A stretch of DNA of 64,000 nt. It comes from Cheiracanthium punctorium. Taxonomy: Eukaryota > Arthropoda > Arachnida > Araneae > Cheiracanthiidae. Made by a program: the position numbers and the translations under genes. Under the pieces are notes generated by a model that was not told the DNA's origin, did no database searches, and was given only the letters and a program-made list of their open reading frames with translations. The stretch spans positions 124,001 to 188,000 of the forward strand of contig JAWZYV010000718.1 of NCBI GenBank assembly GCA_038373885.1. The letters are read 5' to 3'. Of this stretch, positions 10,406 through 22,400 are shown piece by piece (positions within the stretch are counted from its first letter, which is position 1; each line of letters opens with the position of its first letter).

Positions 10406-13400
10406 GGGTGTGTGTGGGTGTGGGGGGTGTGGGTGGGGTGGGGTTTGTGTGGGTGTGGTGGGTGGGGTGTTGTGGGTGTGGGGTGGGGGGTGGTTGGGGG
10501 TGTGGTTTGGTGGGTGTTGGTGTGGGTTGTTGGTGGTGTGTTGGGGGGTGGTGTGGGGTGTGGGGGGGTGGTGTTGGGTGGGGGGTGGTTGGTGGTGTGG
10601 GGGTTGGTGTGGTGTTGGGTGGTGGGGGTGTGTTGGGGTGTGGGTGGGGGGGGTGGGGGTGTGTGGTGGGTGGGTGTGTGGGTTGGTGGTGGGTGGTGGG
10701 GGGGTGTGGTGTTGGGGGGGTGGTGGTGGGGGTGTGGGGGGGTGGGGGGGGGTGGGTTGGTGGTGGTGGGGTGGGGTGGTGGGTGGGGTGTGGGGGGTGG
10801 GTGTGGGGTGGGGTTGTGTTGGTGTGGGGGTGGTTGGGGGGTGGGGGTGGGGGGGGGTGGTGGGTTGGTGTGGGGTGGTGGGGTGGGGGGGGGTGGGGGT
10901 GGGTGGGGTGTGGGGGGTTGGTGTGGGGTGGTGGGGTGGTGGGGGGTGGTGGTGGGGGTGGTGTGGGTGGGTGGGGGGGTGTGGGGTGGGGGGGGGTTGG
11001 GGGGTGGGGTGTGGGGGTTGGGGGGTGTGGGGTGTGGGGGTGGTGTGGGGGTGGTGGGGGTGGTGGGGGGGGGGGTGGGGTGGGGGGGTGGGTGGGGGTG
11101 GGTGGGGTGGGGGTGGGTTGGGGTGGTGGGGTGGTTGTTGGTGGGGTGTGGTGGGGGTGGTGTTGTGGGGGTGTGTGGGTTGGGTGTGGGTGTGGGGGGT
11201 GGTGGGTGGGTGGGTGGGGGGGGTGTGTGGGTGTGGGGGGGGTGGGGGTGGGTGGTTGTGGGGTGGTGGGGGGGGTGTGGTGGGGTTGGTGTTGTGGGGT
11301 GGGGTGGGGTGGGGTGGTTGGTGGGGGTGGTGTGGGTGTGGGGGGGTGGTGGGTGGGGGGTGTGGGTTGGTGGTGGTGGGGGTGGGTGGTGGGGTGTGGT
11401 TTGTGGTGTGGGTGTGTGGGGGTGTGGGGTGGGTGGGTGTGGGGGTTGTGGGGTGGGTGTGGGGTGGGTGGGGTGGTTGGTGGGTGGGTGGTTTGGTGTG
11501 GGTGGTGGGGTGGGGTGGTGTGTGGTGGGTGTGTGTGGTGGGTGGGGGTGGTTGGTGTGGGGGTTTGGGTGTTTGGGGTGGGTGGGTTTGTGGGTGGGTG
11601 GGTTGGGGGGTGGGGTTGGGTGGGGTGGGTTGTGGGTGGGTGTGGGGGGTGTTTGTTGGTGGTGGGTGGGGTGGTGGGTGGGTGGGTGTGTGGGGTGGGG
11701 GTGGTGGGGTGTTGTTGGGTGTTTGGTGTGTGGGGTGGGGGTGTGGGGTGGTGGTGGGGGTGGGGTGGGGTTGTGTGGGGTGGGGGGGTTGGGGTTGGTG
11801 GGTGTGGTTGGGTGTGGGGTTGTGTTGGGTGGGGGTGGGGTGTGGTGTTGTTGGTGGGGGTGTGGTGGGTGTTGGGGTGGGGTTGTGTTGTGGGGTGTGG
11901 GGTGGTGGGTGGGGTTGGGGGGTTGTTGTGTGGTGGGGGTTGTTGGGGTGGGGGGGTGGTGGTGTGGTGTGGGTGTTGGGGGGGGGTGTGGTGGTGGTTG
12001 TGGGGGGTGTGTTGGGGTGGTGGTGGGTGTTGTGGGGTGGGTGGTGTGGGGGTGTGTGTTGGTGTGGGGTGGGGGTTTGGTGGGTGGTGGGTTTGGGTGG
12101 GTGTGGGTGGGGTTGGTGGGGTGGGGGTGTGGTGGTTGGTGGGGTGGTTGGGGGTGGGTGGGTGTTGGGTGGGTTGGTGGGGTTGTGGTGGGGTTGGGTG
12201 TTTTGGGTTGTGTGGTGGGGTGTTGGTGGTGGTGGTGTGTGGTTGTGTGGGGGTTGGGTTGGGGGTGGTGTGGGGGTGTGTGGGTTGGGGTGGGTTTGGT
12301 GGTTTGGTGGTTGGTGGTGGGGTGTGGGTGTTTGGGTTGTGTTGGGTGGGGGTTGGGGTGGTGGTGTTGGGTGGGGGTGGGGGTGGTGTTTGTGGGTGTG
12401 GTGGTTGTGGGTGGTGTGTTGTTGGTGGTGGTGTGGGTTGGTGGGGTTGGTGGGGTGTGGGGTTGGTGGTTGTGGTGGGTTGTGGGGTGTGTTGGTGGGG
12501 GGGTGGGTGTTGGGGGTTTGGGGTGGGTGTGGTTGTGTGGGGGGTGTTGGGGGGGTTGTGTGGGGGTGTGTGGGTGGTGTTGGGTTGGGGGTGGGTGTGT
12601 GTGTGGGTGTGTGGGTTGGGTGGTGGTGTTGGTGGGTGGTGGGTGGGTGTGGTTGTGGTGGTTGGGGGGGTTGGGGGGTTGTTGGGGGGGTGTGTGGGGG
12701 TGGGGTGGGGGGGTGTGTTGGGGGGGGTGTTGTGGGGTGGTTGGGTGGGGGTTGTGGTGGGTGGTTGGGGTGTGGTGTTTTGTGGTTGTGGGTGGGTTGG
12801 TGGGTTGGTGTGGGGGTTGGGTGGTTTGGTGGGTGTGGTGTTGGGTGGTTGGGGTGGTGTGGTGGTGTTGGGTGGGTGGTTGTTGGTGGGTTGTGGTGGG
12901 GTTGGTTGGGGGGTGGTGGTGTTGGGGGGTGGGGTTGGTGGGTGGGTGGTTGGGTTTGGGGGTTTGTTTGGGGGTGTTGTGGTTGTGGGGTTGTGTGGGG
13001 TGTGGGGTGGTGGTTGGGTGTTGGTGGGTGTTGGGTGTGGGGGTGGGGTGTGGGGGGGGGTTTGGGGGTGGGTGTGGTGTTGTGGTGGGTGGGGTGGTTG
13101 TGGGTGTTGTGTGGGGTGGTTGGGGGGGGTGGTGTTGTTGTTGGGGGGGGGGTGTGGTGGTTGGTGTGTGGTGGTTGGGTGTTGGGGTGTGGGGTTGTGT
13201 GGGGGGTGTGGTGGGTTTGTGTGTGGGGTGGGGTGGGGGGTGGGGTGGTGTGGTGTGGGTGTGTTGTGTGGGGGGGTGGGGGTTGGTGGTGGGGTGTTGG
13301 GTGGTGGTTGGGGTGGGGTGGGGGGGTGGGTGTGTGTGGGTTGTGGGGTTGGGTGTGGTGGGGGGTGTGGTTGGTGGTGTGGTGTTGGTGGGGTGTGGTT

Positions 13401-16400
13401 TGGGTGGTGGTGGGTGGGGTGTGGGGGGTGGGGTGGTGGTTGGGGTGGTGGGTGTGGTGGTGTGGGGTGGGGGTGGGGGTGTGTGGGGTGGGGTGTGTTG
13501 GTGGGGTGGGTGGGTGGGTGTTGGGTTGGGGGGGTGGGGGGTTTGTGGGTGGGTGGTGTGGGGTTGGGGTGGTGTGGGGGTTGGTTGTGTTTTGGTTTTG
13601 TTGGGTGTTGTGGTGGTTGGTGGTTTGGTTGTGGGGGGGGTGTGGTTGTGGGGTTGTGGTTTTGGTTGTGTGGGTGTGGGTTTGGGTGGTGTGGGGGGGT
13701 TGGTGGGGTTGGTGTTTGGTGTTGGTGGGGGGGTTGTTGGTGGTGTGGGTGGTGTGGTGGTGGGTGGGTGTTGTGGTGGGGGTGGTTGGTGGGTGGGTTG
13801 TGTTGGTGGTGGGGTTGGGGGTGGTTGGGGTGGTTGTGGTGGGGTGTGGGGGGGGGTGTGGGTGTGTTGTTTGTTGTGGTGGTGGGGGGTTGTTTGTGGG
13901 TGTGGGGGGTGTTGGGGGGGGTTGTTGTGGGTGGTTTGTGTTGTGGGTGGTGTGGGGGGTGGGTGGGGGGGGTGGTGTGGGGTGTGGGTTGTGGGGTGGG
14001 GTGGTTGTGTGGTGGGTGGTGGTGTGGGTTGGGGGGGGGGGGGGGTGTGGTGTGGTGGGGGGTGGGGTGTTGGGGTGGGGGTGTTGGGGTGGTTGGGTGG
14101 GTGGTGGGTGGGGGTTGTGTGGGGTTGGGTGGTGGGGTGTGTGGGTGGGGGTGTGGGGTGTTGGGGGGTGTGGGTGGTGGGGGGGTGGGGGTGGGGTGGG
14201 GGGGTGGGGTGGTTGGTGTGGGGTTGGTTGGGGGGGTGTGGTTTGGTGGGTGTGGGGTGGGTGGGGTTGGGTGGTGTGGGTGGGGTGGGTTGGGGGTGTG
14301 GGGTGTGTGGGGGGGGGTGTTGGTGTGTTGGGGGTGGTGGGTGGTGTTGGTGGGGGTGTTGGGGGTGGGGGGTTGGGGGTGGGGTGGTTGTGTGGGTGTT
14401 TGTGGGTGGTGGTGGGGGTGTTGTGTGGTGTGGGTGGGTGGGGTGGGGGGGGGGTGTGTGGTGGTGGGTTGTGGGGTGGGGGTGGGGGGTGGTGGGGGGG
14501 GGTGTTGGGGGGTGGGGGTTGGGGTGTGGGGTGTGGTGGGTGGGGGGTGGGTGGTGGGGGGGGTGTTGGGTGGGGTTTGTGGGGTGGGGGGTGGGTGGTT
14601 TGGTGGTGGGGTTGGTGGTTGGTGGGGGGTGTGGGGGGGGTGTGGTTGGTGTGGGGTTGTTGGGTGGGTGTGGGTGGGGGGTGTGGTTGTGTGGGGGTGT
14701 GTGGGTGGTGTGTGGTGGGGGTGGTGGGTGTGGGGGGGTGGTGGGGTTGGGGGGGTGTGGGTGTGTGGGGGGGGTGTGGGTGTGGTGTGTGGGGTGGGGG
14801 GGTGGGTGGGGTGTGGGTGGGTGGGTGGGTGGGTGTGGGGTGGGGTTGGGGGGGTGGTGGTGGGTGGTGGGGTGGGGGGTGTTGGGGTGTGGGGGTGGTG
14901 TTGGGTGGGGGGGTGGGGGGGTTGTGGGGTGGTGGGGGTGGGTGTGGGGGTGGGGTGGGTGGTGGGTTGTGGTGGGGGTGGGGGGTGGTGGGTGGGTTGT
15001 GGGTGGGGGTGTGGGGGTGGGGGTGTTGGTGGGGGGTGGTTGTGGGGGGGGTGGTTGGGGGTGGTGGGGTGGGTGGGGTTGGTGGGGGTGGGTGGTGGGG
15101 GTGTGGGGGGTGGGTGTGGGGTGGTGGGGGTGGGTTGGGGGGGTGTGGTGGGGGGTGGGGTGGGGGGGTGGGGGGGGGTTGGGGGTGGGTGGGGTGTGGG
15201 GTGGGTGGTGGGGTGGGGTGGGGGGGTGGGGGTTGGGTGGTGGGGTGTGGGTGGTGGTGGGTGTGGGGTGGGGGGTGGTGGGTGTGTGGGTGGGTGGTGG
15301 GTGGTTGGGGGTGGTGGGGGTTGGGGGGTGTTGTGGGGTGTGGGGGTGGGGTGGGTGGGGTGGGGGGGGGTGGTGTGGGGGTGGGGTTGGGTGGGGGTGT
15401 GGGGTGGGGGTGTGGGGGTGGTGTGTGGGGTGGGGGTGTGTGGGGGTGGTGTGGGTGGGGTGGGGTTGTGGGTGGGGGTGTGGGTGGGGGTGGGGGGGGT
15501 GGTGTTGGTGGGGGGTGGGTGGGGTGGTGGTTTGTGGGTGGTGGGGGTGTTGGGGTGGGTGGGTGTGTGGGGGTGGGGTGGGTGTGTGGGGGGGGGTTGG
15601 GGGTGGGGTGGTGGGGGTGTGGGGTGGTTGGGTGGGGTGTGTGGGGGTGGGGGGTGGTGGTGGTGGGGTGTGTGGGTGGGGGGTTGGGGTGGGTGGTGGG
15701 GTTGGGGTGGTGGGGTGGGGGTGGGGTGTTGGGTGGTGTGGGGGGGGTGGGTGGGTGGGGGGGGTGGGGTTGTGGGGGTGGGGTGGGGTGGTGGGTGTGT
15801 GGGGTGGGGGGTGGGGTTGGGGGGGTGGGGTGGTGTGGGGGGGTGTGGGGGGGTGGGGTGTGGGGTTGGTGGTGGGTGTGGGGGGGTTGGGGGGGGTGGG
15901 GTGGGGGTGTGGGGTGGGTTGGGGGTGGGGGTGGGGGGGTTGTGGTGGGTGGGGGGTGGGGTGGGGGGTGGGTGTGGTGGGGGGTTGGGGGGGGTGGGGG
16001 TGGTGGGGTGGGGGTGGGTGGGGGTTGTGGGGGGGTGGGTGGTGGGGTGGTGGGGGGTGTGGGGGGGGGTGGGGTGGGGTGGGGGTGGTTGTGGGGGGGG
16101 GGTGGGGTGGTGTGGGTGGTGTGTGGGGGGTGGGGGTGGGGGGGTGGGGTGGGGTGGGGGGGGGGTGTGGTGGGGGGTTGGGGTGGGGGTGGGGGTGGGG
16201 TGGTGGGTGGGTGTGGGGGGTGGGGTGGGTGTGGTGGGGGGGGGTTGGGGGTGGTGGGTGGGGTGTTGGGGGGGGTGGGGTGGGGGTGGGGTGTGGGTGG
16301 GTGGTGGGTGTGGTGGGGGTGGGGTGTGGGTTGGTGGGGGGTGGGGTGGGGTGGGGGGTGTGGTGGGGTTGTGGTGGGGGTGGGGGGGTGTGGGTGGTGG

Positions 16401-19400
16401 GGGGTGGGGTGGGGGTGGTGGGGGTGGGGGGGTGTGGTGGGGGGGTTGGTGTGGGGGTGGGGTTGGGTGGGTGTGGGGTGGTGGGGGGTGGTGGGTGGGG
16501 GGTGGGGTGGGGTGGGGGGGGTTGGGTGGGGTGGTGTGGGGGGGTGTGGGGGGTGGGGGTGGGGGTGGGGGGGGGGTGGTGTGTGGGGGTGGGGGTTGGT
16601 GGGGGTGGGGTGGTGGGGGTGTGTGGGGGTGGGGTTGGGGGGTGGTGGGTGTTGGGGTGGGTGGGTGTGGTGGGGTGTTGGGGGGTTGGGGGGGTGGTGG
16701 GTGGGGGGTGGGTGGGGGGGTGGTGTGGTGGGTGGGGTGTGGTGGGTGTGGGGTGGTGGGGGGGGTGGGGTGTGTGGGGGTGGGGTTGGGGTGGTGGTGG
16801 GGTGGGGGTGTGGGTGGGGGGGTGGGTGTGGGTGGTGGGGGTTGTGGGGGGTGGTGTTGGGGGTGGTGGTGGGGGGGGGGTGGTGGGGGGTGTTGGGTGG
16901 GGGGGGTGGGTGGGTGTGTGGGGGTGGGTGGGTGGGGGGGTGGTGTGGGTGGGGGTTGGGGGGGTGGGGTGGGTGTGTGGTGGGTGGTGGGTGGGGTGGG
17001 GTGGGTGTGGGTGGGGGGGGTTGGGGGGGGTGTGGGTGGGGGTGGGTGGGTGGTGGGTGTGGGGGTTGGTGGGGGTGGGTGGGTGGGTGGGGGTGGGTGG
17101 GTGGGGTGTGGGGGGGTGTGGTGGTGGGGTGGTGGGGTGGGGGGTGTGGGGGGTGGGGTTTGGTGGTGGGTGGTGGGGTGTGGTGTGGTGGGGTGTGGGG
17201 TGGTGGGGGTGGGTGGGGTGGTGTGGGGGGTGGTGGTGGGTGGGTGGGGTGGGGTGGTGGGGTTGGTGGGGGGGTGGGTGGGGTGTGTGGGTGGGGGGGG
17301 TGGGGGGGGTGGGGTGTGGTGGGGGGGTGGGGTGGTGGGGGTGGTGGGGGGGTTGGTGGGGGTGTGGGTGGGGGTTGGTGGTGGGGGTGGGGGTGGGGTG
17401 GTGGTGTGGGTGGGGGGGTGGGGGGTGGGGGTGGGGGGGTGGTGGGGGTGGGGGTGTGGGGTGGGGTGGTGGTGGGGGGGTGGGTGTGGGGGGGGTGGGG
17501 GGTTGGTGTGGGTGTGGGGTGTGGGTGGGGGTGGGGGGGGGTGGTGTGGGGGTGGTGGTTGGGGGTGTGGGGTTGGGGGGGGTGTGGGGGGTGGGTGGGG
17601 TGGGGTGGGGGGTGGTGGGTGGGGGTGGGGTGGTGGGGTGGTGGGGTGGTGTGGGGGTGGGGGTGGGGGGTGGTTGTGGGGGTGGGTGGGGGTGGTGGGG
17701 GTGGGGGGGTGGGGGGGTGTGGGTGGGGGGTGGTGTGTGGGTGGGTGTGGGTGGGGGTGTGGGGGTGTGGGGTGGGTGGTGGGGGTGGGTGGGGGGTGGT
17801 GGGGTGGTGGGTGTGGGGGGGTTGTGGTGGTGGGTGGGTGGTGGGGGTGGGGGGGTGGGGTGGTGGGTGGGGGTGGTGGTGGGGGGGTGGGGGTGGGGGG
17901 GGTGTGGGGGTGGGGTGGTGGGGGGGGTGGGTGGTTGGTGTGGGTGGGTGGGGTGGGGGTGGTGTGGGGGGTGGGTGGGGGGGGGGTGGGGTGGGTGGGG
18001 TTGTGGGGGGGGGTGGGTGTGGGGTGGGGGTGGGTGGGTGGGGTGGGGGGGTGTGGTGGGGGGGGTGGGGGGGTGGGGTGGGTGTGGGGTGGGGTGGGTT
18101 GTGGGTGGTGTGTGGGTGGGGTGGTGGGTGGTGGTGGGGTGTTGGGGTGGGGGTTGGGGTGTGTTGGTGTGGGGTGGGTGGTGGTGGGGGTGTGGGGGGG
18201 TGGTGTGGGGTGGGGGGGTTGGGGGGTGGTGGTGGGGTGTGGTGGGGGGGTGGTGGGTGTTGGGGGGGTGGGTGGTGGGGTGGGGGTGGGGGTGGTGGGG
18301 GGTGTGGGTGGGTGGGGGGTGTGGTGGTGGGGGGGGGGGTGTTGGGGTGGGTGGTGGGGGGGTGGTGGGGTGGGGGTGTGGGGGTGGGTGGGTGTGTGGT
18401 GGGGGTGGGGTGGTGGGGTGGGGTGGTTGGGTGGTGGGGGTGTGGGTGGGGTGGGGTGGTGGTGGGGGGGTGGTGTGGGTGGTTGGGTGGGGGTTGGGGG
18501 GGGGGTGTGGGGTGGGTGGGGTTGGGTGGGGGGGTGGGTGGTGGGGTGGGGGTGGTGTGGGGGGTGGTGTGGGGGTGGGTGGGGGGGTGGGGTGGTGGTT
18601 GTGGGGGGGTGGGGTGTTGGGTGGTTGGGTGGTTGGGGGGGGGGTGTGGTGGGTGTGGGGTTGGGGGTGGGGTGTGGTTGGTGGGGTGGGGGTGGTGGGG
18701 TGTTGTGGGGTGGGTGGGGTGTGTGGGGGGGTGGTGGGGGTGTGGGTGGTGGGTGGGGTGTGGGGGTGGGGGTGGTGTGGGGGGTGGTTGGGGGGTGGGG
18801 GTGGTGTGGGTGGGGTGTGGTGGGGGGTGGGGTGGGGGGTGGGTGGGTGTGGGGGTTGGTGTGGGGGTGGGGTGTGGGGGGGTGGTGGGGTGGGTGTTGG
18901 GGTGTGGGTGTGGGGGTGGGGGGGTGGGGGTGGGGTTGGTGGGGGTGGGGTGGGGGGGGTGGTGGGGGGTGGGGGTGGTGGGGGGTGTGGGGTGGTGGGT
19001 GGGGTGGGGGTGGGTGGTGGGGGTGGGGGTGGTGGGTGGGTGGGTGGGGGGGTGGGTGGGGGGTGTTGGGGGGTGGTGGGGTGGGGGTGGGGGTGGGGGG
19101 GGTGTGGTGGTGGGGGGTGGGGTGGTGGGGGTGGGTGGGTGTGGGTGTGGGTGGGGGGTTGGGGTGGGTGGGGGTGGGGGTGTGGGTGGGGGGGTGGGGG
19201 TGTGGGGTGGTGGTGGGGGGTGTGGGGGGGGTGGGGTGGTGTGTGGGTGGGGTGGTGGGGGTGGGGGGGGGTGGGTGTGGGGTGGGGGTGGGGTGGGTGG
19301 TTGGTGGTGTGGGGTGGTGGGGGTGGGGGGGGTGGGTGGGGGTGGGGGGGTGGGTGGGGGGTGGGGTTGGTGGGGTGGGTGGGGGGGGGTGGGGGGTGTG

Positions 19401-22400
19401 GGGGGGGGGGGTGGTGGGGTGGGTGGGGGGTGGGTGGGTGGGGTGTGGGGTGGGTGGGGTGTGGTGGGGGTGGGGGGTGGGTGGGTGTGGGGTGTGGGGG
19501 GGGGGGGTGGGGGTGTGGGTGGGGTGGGGGTGGGTGGGGGTGGGGGTGGGGGTGGGTGGGTGGGTGGGGGTGTGGGTGGGTGGGGGTGGGGGTGGGTGGG
19601 TGGGTGGGGTGGTGGGGTGGGGTGGGGTGGGGGGGGTGTGTGGGGGTGTGGGGGGGGTGGGTGTGGGGGGGTGGGTGGGGGGTGGTGGGGGGTGTGGTGT
19701 GGGGGGGTGGGGTGGTGGGGGGGTTGGGTGGTGGGTGTGGTGGGGGGGGTTGGGGGTGGGTGGTGGGGGTGGTGGGGGGTTTGGGTGGGGGTGGTGGGGG
19801 TGGGGTGGTGGGTGGGTGGGGGGTGGGGGTGGGTGGGGTGGTGGGGGTGGGTGGGGTGTGGGGTGGGGGGTGGTGTGGGGGGGTGGGTGTGGGGGGTGGT
19901 GGGTGTGGTGGGGTGTGGGTGGTGGGGGGGGGGTGGTGTGGGGGTGGGGGTGGGGGGTTGTGGGTGGGGGTGGGGGGTGGGTGGGTGGTGGGGTGTGGGG
20001 GGTGGGTGGGTGGTGTGGGTGGTGGGGTTGGGGGTGTGTGGGGGGTGGTGGGTGTGGTGGGGTGTGTGGGTGTGGTGGGGGGTGGGTGGGTGGGTGTGGG
20101 GGTGGGGGGGGTGGTGTGGGGGGTGTGGGGTGGGTTGGTGTGTGGGTGGTGGGGGGGGTGTGGGGGTGGGTGTTGGGTGGGGGGGTGGGGGTGGGTGGGT
20201 GGGGGGGTTGGGTGGGGGTGGGGTGGGGGGGGGTGGGTGTGGGGGTGTGGTGGGTGGGGGGGTGTGGGTGGTGGGTGTTGGGGGTGTGGTGGGGTGGGGG
20301 TGTGGGGTGGTGGGTGTGGGGGGGTGGGTGGTGTGGTGTGGGGGGTGGTGGGTTGGTGGGGTGGGTGGGTGGTGGTGGGGTGGGTGGGGGTGTGGGGTGT
20401 TGGTGGGGGTGGGTTGGGGGTGGGGTGGTGGGGGGTTGGGGGGTGGTGGGTGGTGTGGGGGTGGTGGGTGGGTGGGGTGGGGGTGTGGGGTTGGGGGTGG
20501 GTGTGGGTGGGGGTGTGGTGGGGTTGTGTGGGGGGTGTGGGGGGTGTGGTGGGGTGGTGTGGGGGTGGGGTGTGGTGGGGTGTGGTTGGGTGGGTGGGTT
20601 GTGGTGGGGGTGGGGTGTGGGGTTGGTGTGGGGGGTGGGGTTGGGGGTGTGGGGGTGGGTGTTGGGTGGGGGTGTGTGGGGGGTGGTGTGTGGGTGGTGG
20701 GTGGGTGGGGGTGTGGTGGGGGGGTGTGGGTGGTGTGGGGGTGGGTGGGTGGGGGTGGTGTGGGGGGGGTTGGGGGGTGGGGGGTGTGTGGTGTGGGGGT
20801 GGGGTGGGGTGTGTTGGTGTGGGGGGTGGTGGGGGTGGTGGGGGGGGTGGGGTTGGTGGGGGTGGTGGGTGGGGGGGGTGTGGGGTTGTGGTGGTGTTGG
20901 TGTGGGGTGGTGTGGGGGGTGGTGGTGGGGTGGGGGGGTGGTGGGGTGGTGGGTGGGGTGGGGGGGTGGGTGTTGGTGGGTGTGGGGGTGTGGGGGGTTG
21001 GGGGTGGGTGGGGGGGTGGGGGTGGGGTGGGGGGTGGGGGTTTGGTTGGGGGGGGGGTGGGTGTGGGGTGTGGTTGGGTGGGGGGTGTGTGGGGGTGTTG
21101 TGTGGTGGTGTGGGGTTTGGTTGGGGGTGGGGTGTGGGGGGGTGGGGTTGGTGTGGGGGGGTGTGGTGTTGGGGGTGGTGGGGGTGGGGGTGGTGGTTGT
21201 GGTTTGTGGTGTGGGTTGGTGTTGGGTGTGGTGGGGGTGTGGGGTGGGGGGTGGGTGGTGGTGGGTTGGTGGGGTGGGGGTGGGGTGTGGGGGTGGGGTG
21301 GTGTTGGGGTGGTGGTGGGGTGGGGGGTGTGGTGTGTTTTGGGTGGTGTGGTGTGGGGTTGTGTTGTGGGGTTGTGGGGGTGGGGTGTGGGTGGTGTTGG
21401 GTTGGGTGGGGTTGTGGTGGGGTGGTGGTGGGTTGTGGGGTGTTTGGGGTGGGGGTGGGTTGTGTTGGTGGGGTGTGTGGTGTTGGGGGGGGTGGTTGGG
21501 GGGGGGGTGGGTTTTGGGTGTTGGGGTGGGTGGTTGGTGTGGTGGTGGGTGTGGGTTGTGTTTGTGGGTGGTGGGTGTGGGGTGGTGTGTTGGGTGTGGT
21601 GTGGTTTGTTGGGGTTGTTTGGTGTGGGGTGGGTGTGTGGTGTTTGGGGTGGTGGGTGTTGGTTGGGGGTGGTGGGGTTGGGTGGGGTTGGGGGGTGGGT
21701 GGGGGTGGTGGGGTGTGGGGTGGGGGGTGGTGTTGTGTGGGTGGGTGTTGTGGGTGGTGGTGGTGGGGGGTGGGGTTTGTTTTGGTGTGGTTGTGGTGGG
21801 GGGGGGTTGGGGGTTGGTTGGGGTGGTGTGGGTGGTGTTGGGGGGTGGGGGTTTGTGTGGTGTGGGTGGTGGTTGGGGGTGGGGTTGGGGGGGTGGGTTG
21901 GTGGGGGGTGGGGTGGGGGTTGGTGGGGGGGTTGTGGGTGTGGGGTGTTGGTTTGTGGGGTGGGGTTGGGTGTGGTGTGGGGGGTGTGGTGGGGGTTGGG
22001 GGGTGGGTGGGGTTGGTGGGGGTGGTTGTTGTTGTGGTTGGGGTGTGGTGGGTGTGGGGGGTGGGGGGGTGGGGGTGTGTTGGTGGTGGGGGGTTGGGGG
22101 GGGTGTGGGTGGTGTTGTTTGGGGTGTGGGTGGGTGTGGGGTTGGGTGGGTGTTGTGGGGTGGGGGTTTGGTGGGGTGTGGTGTGGGGGTTTGTGTGGTT
22201 GTGGGTGGGGGTGTGTTGGGGGGTGGTTGGGTGTGTTTGGGGGTGGGGGGGGGTTGGTGTGGTTGTGGGGTGTGTGGTGTGGGGGTGGGGGGGGGGTGTT
22301 GGTGTGTGGGGTGGGGGTTGGGTGGTGGTGTGGTGGTGGTTGTGGTGGGTGGGGGTTGGGTGGGTGGTGGTGTGGTTGGGGTGTGGTTGGGGGGTGTTGT

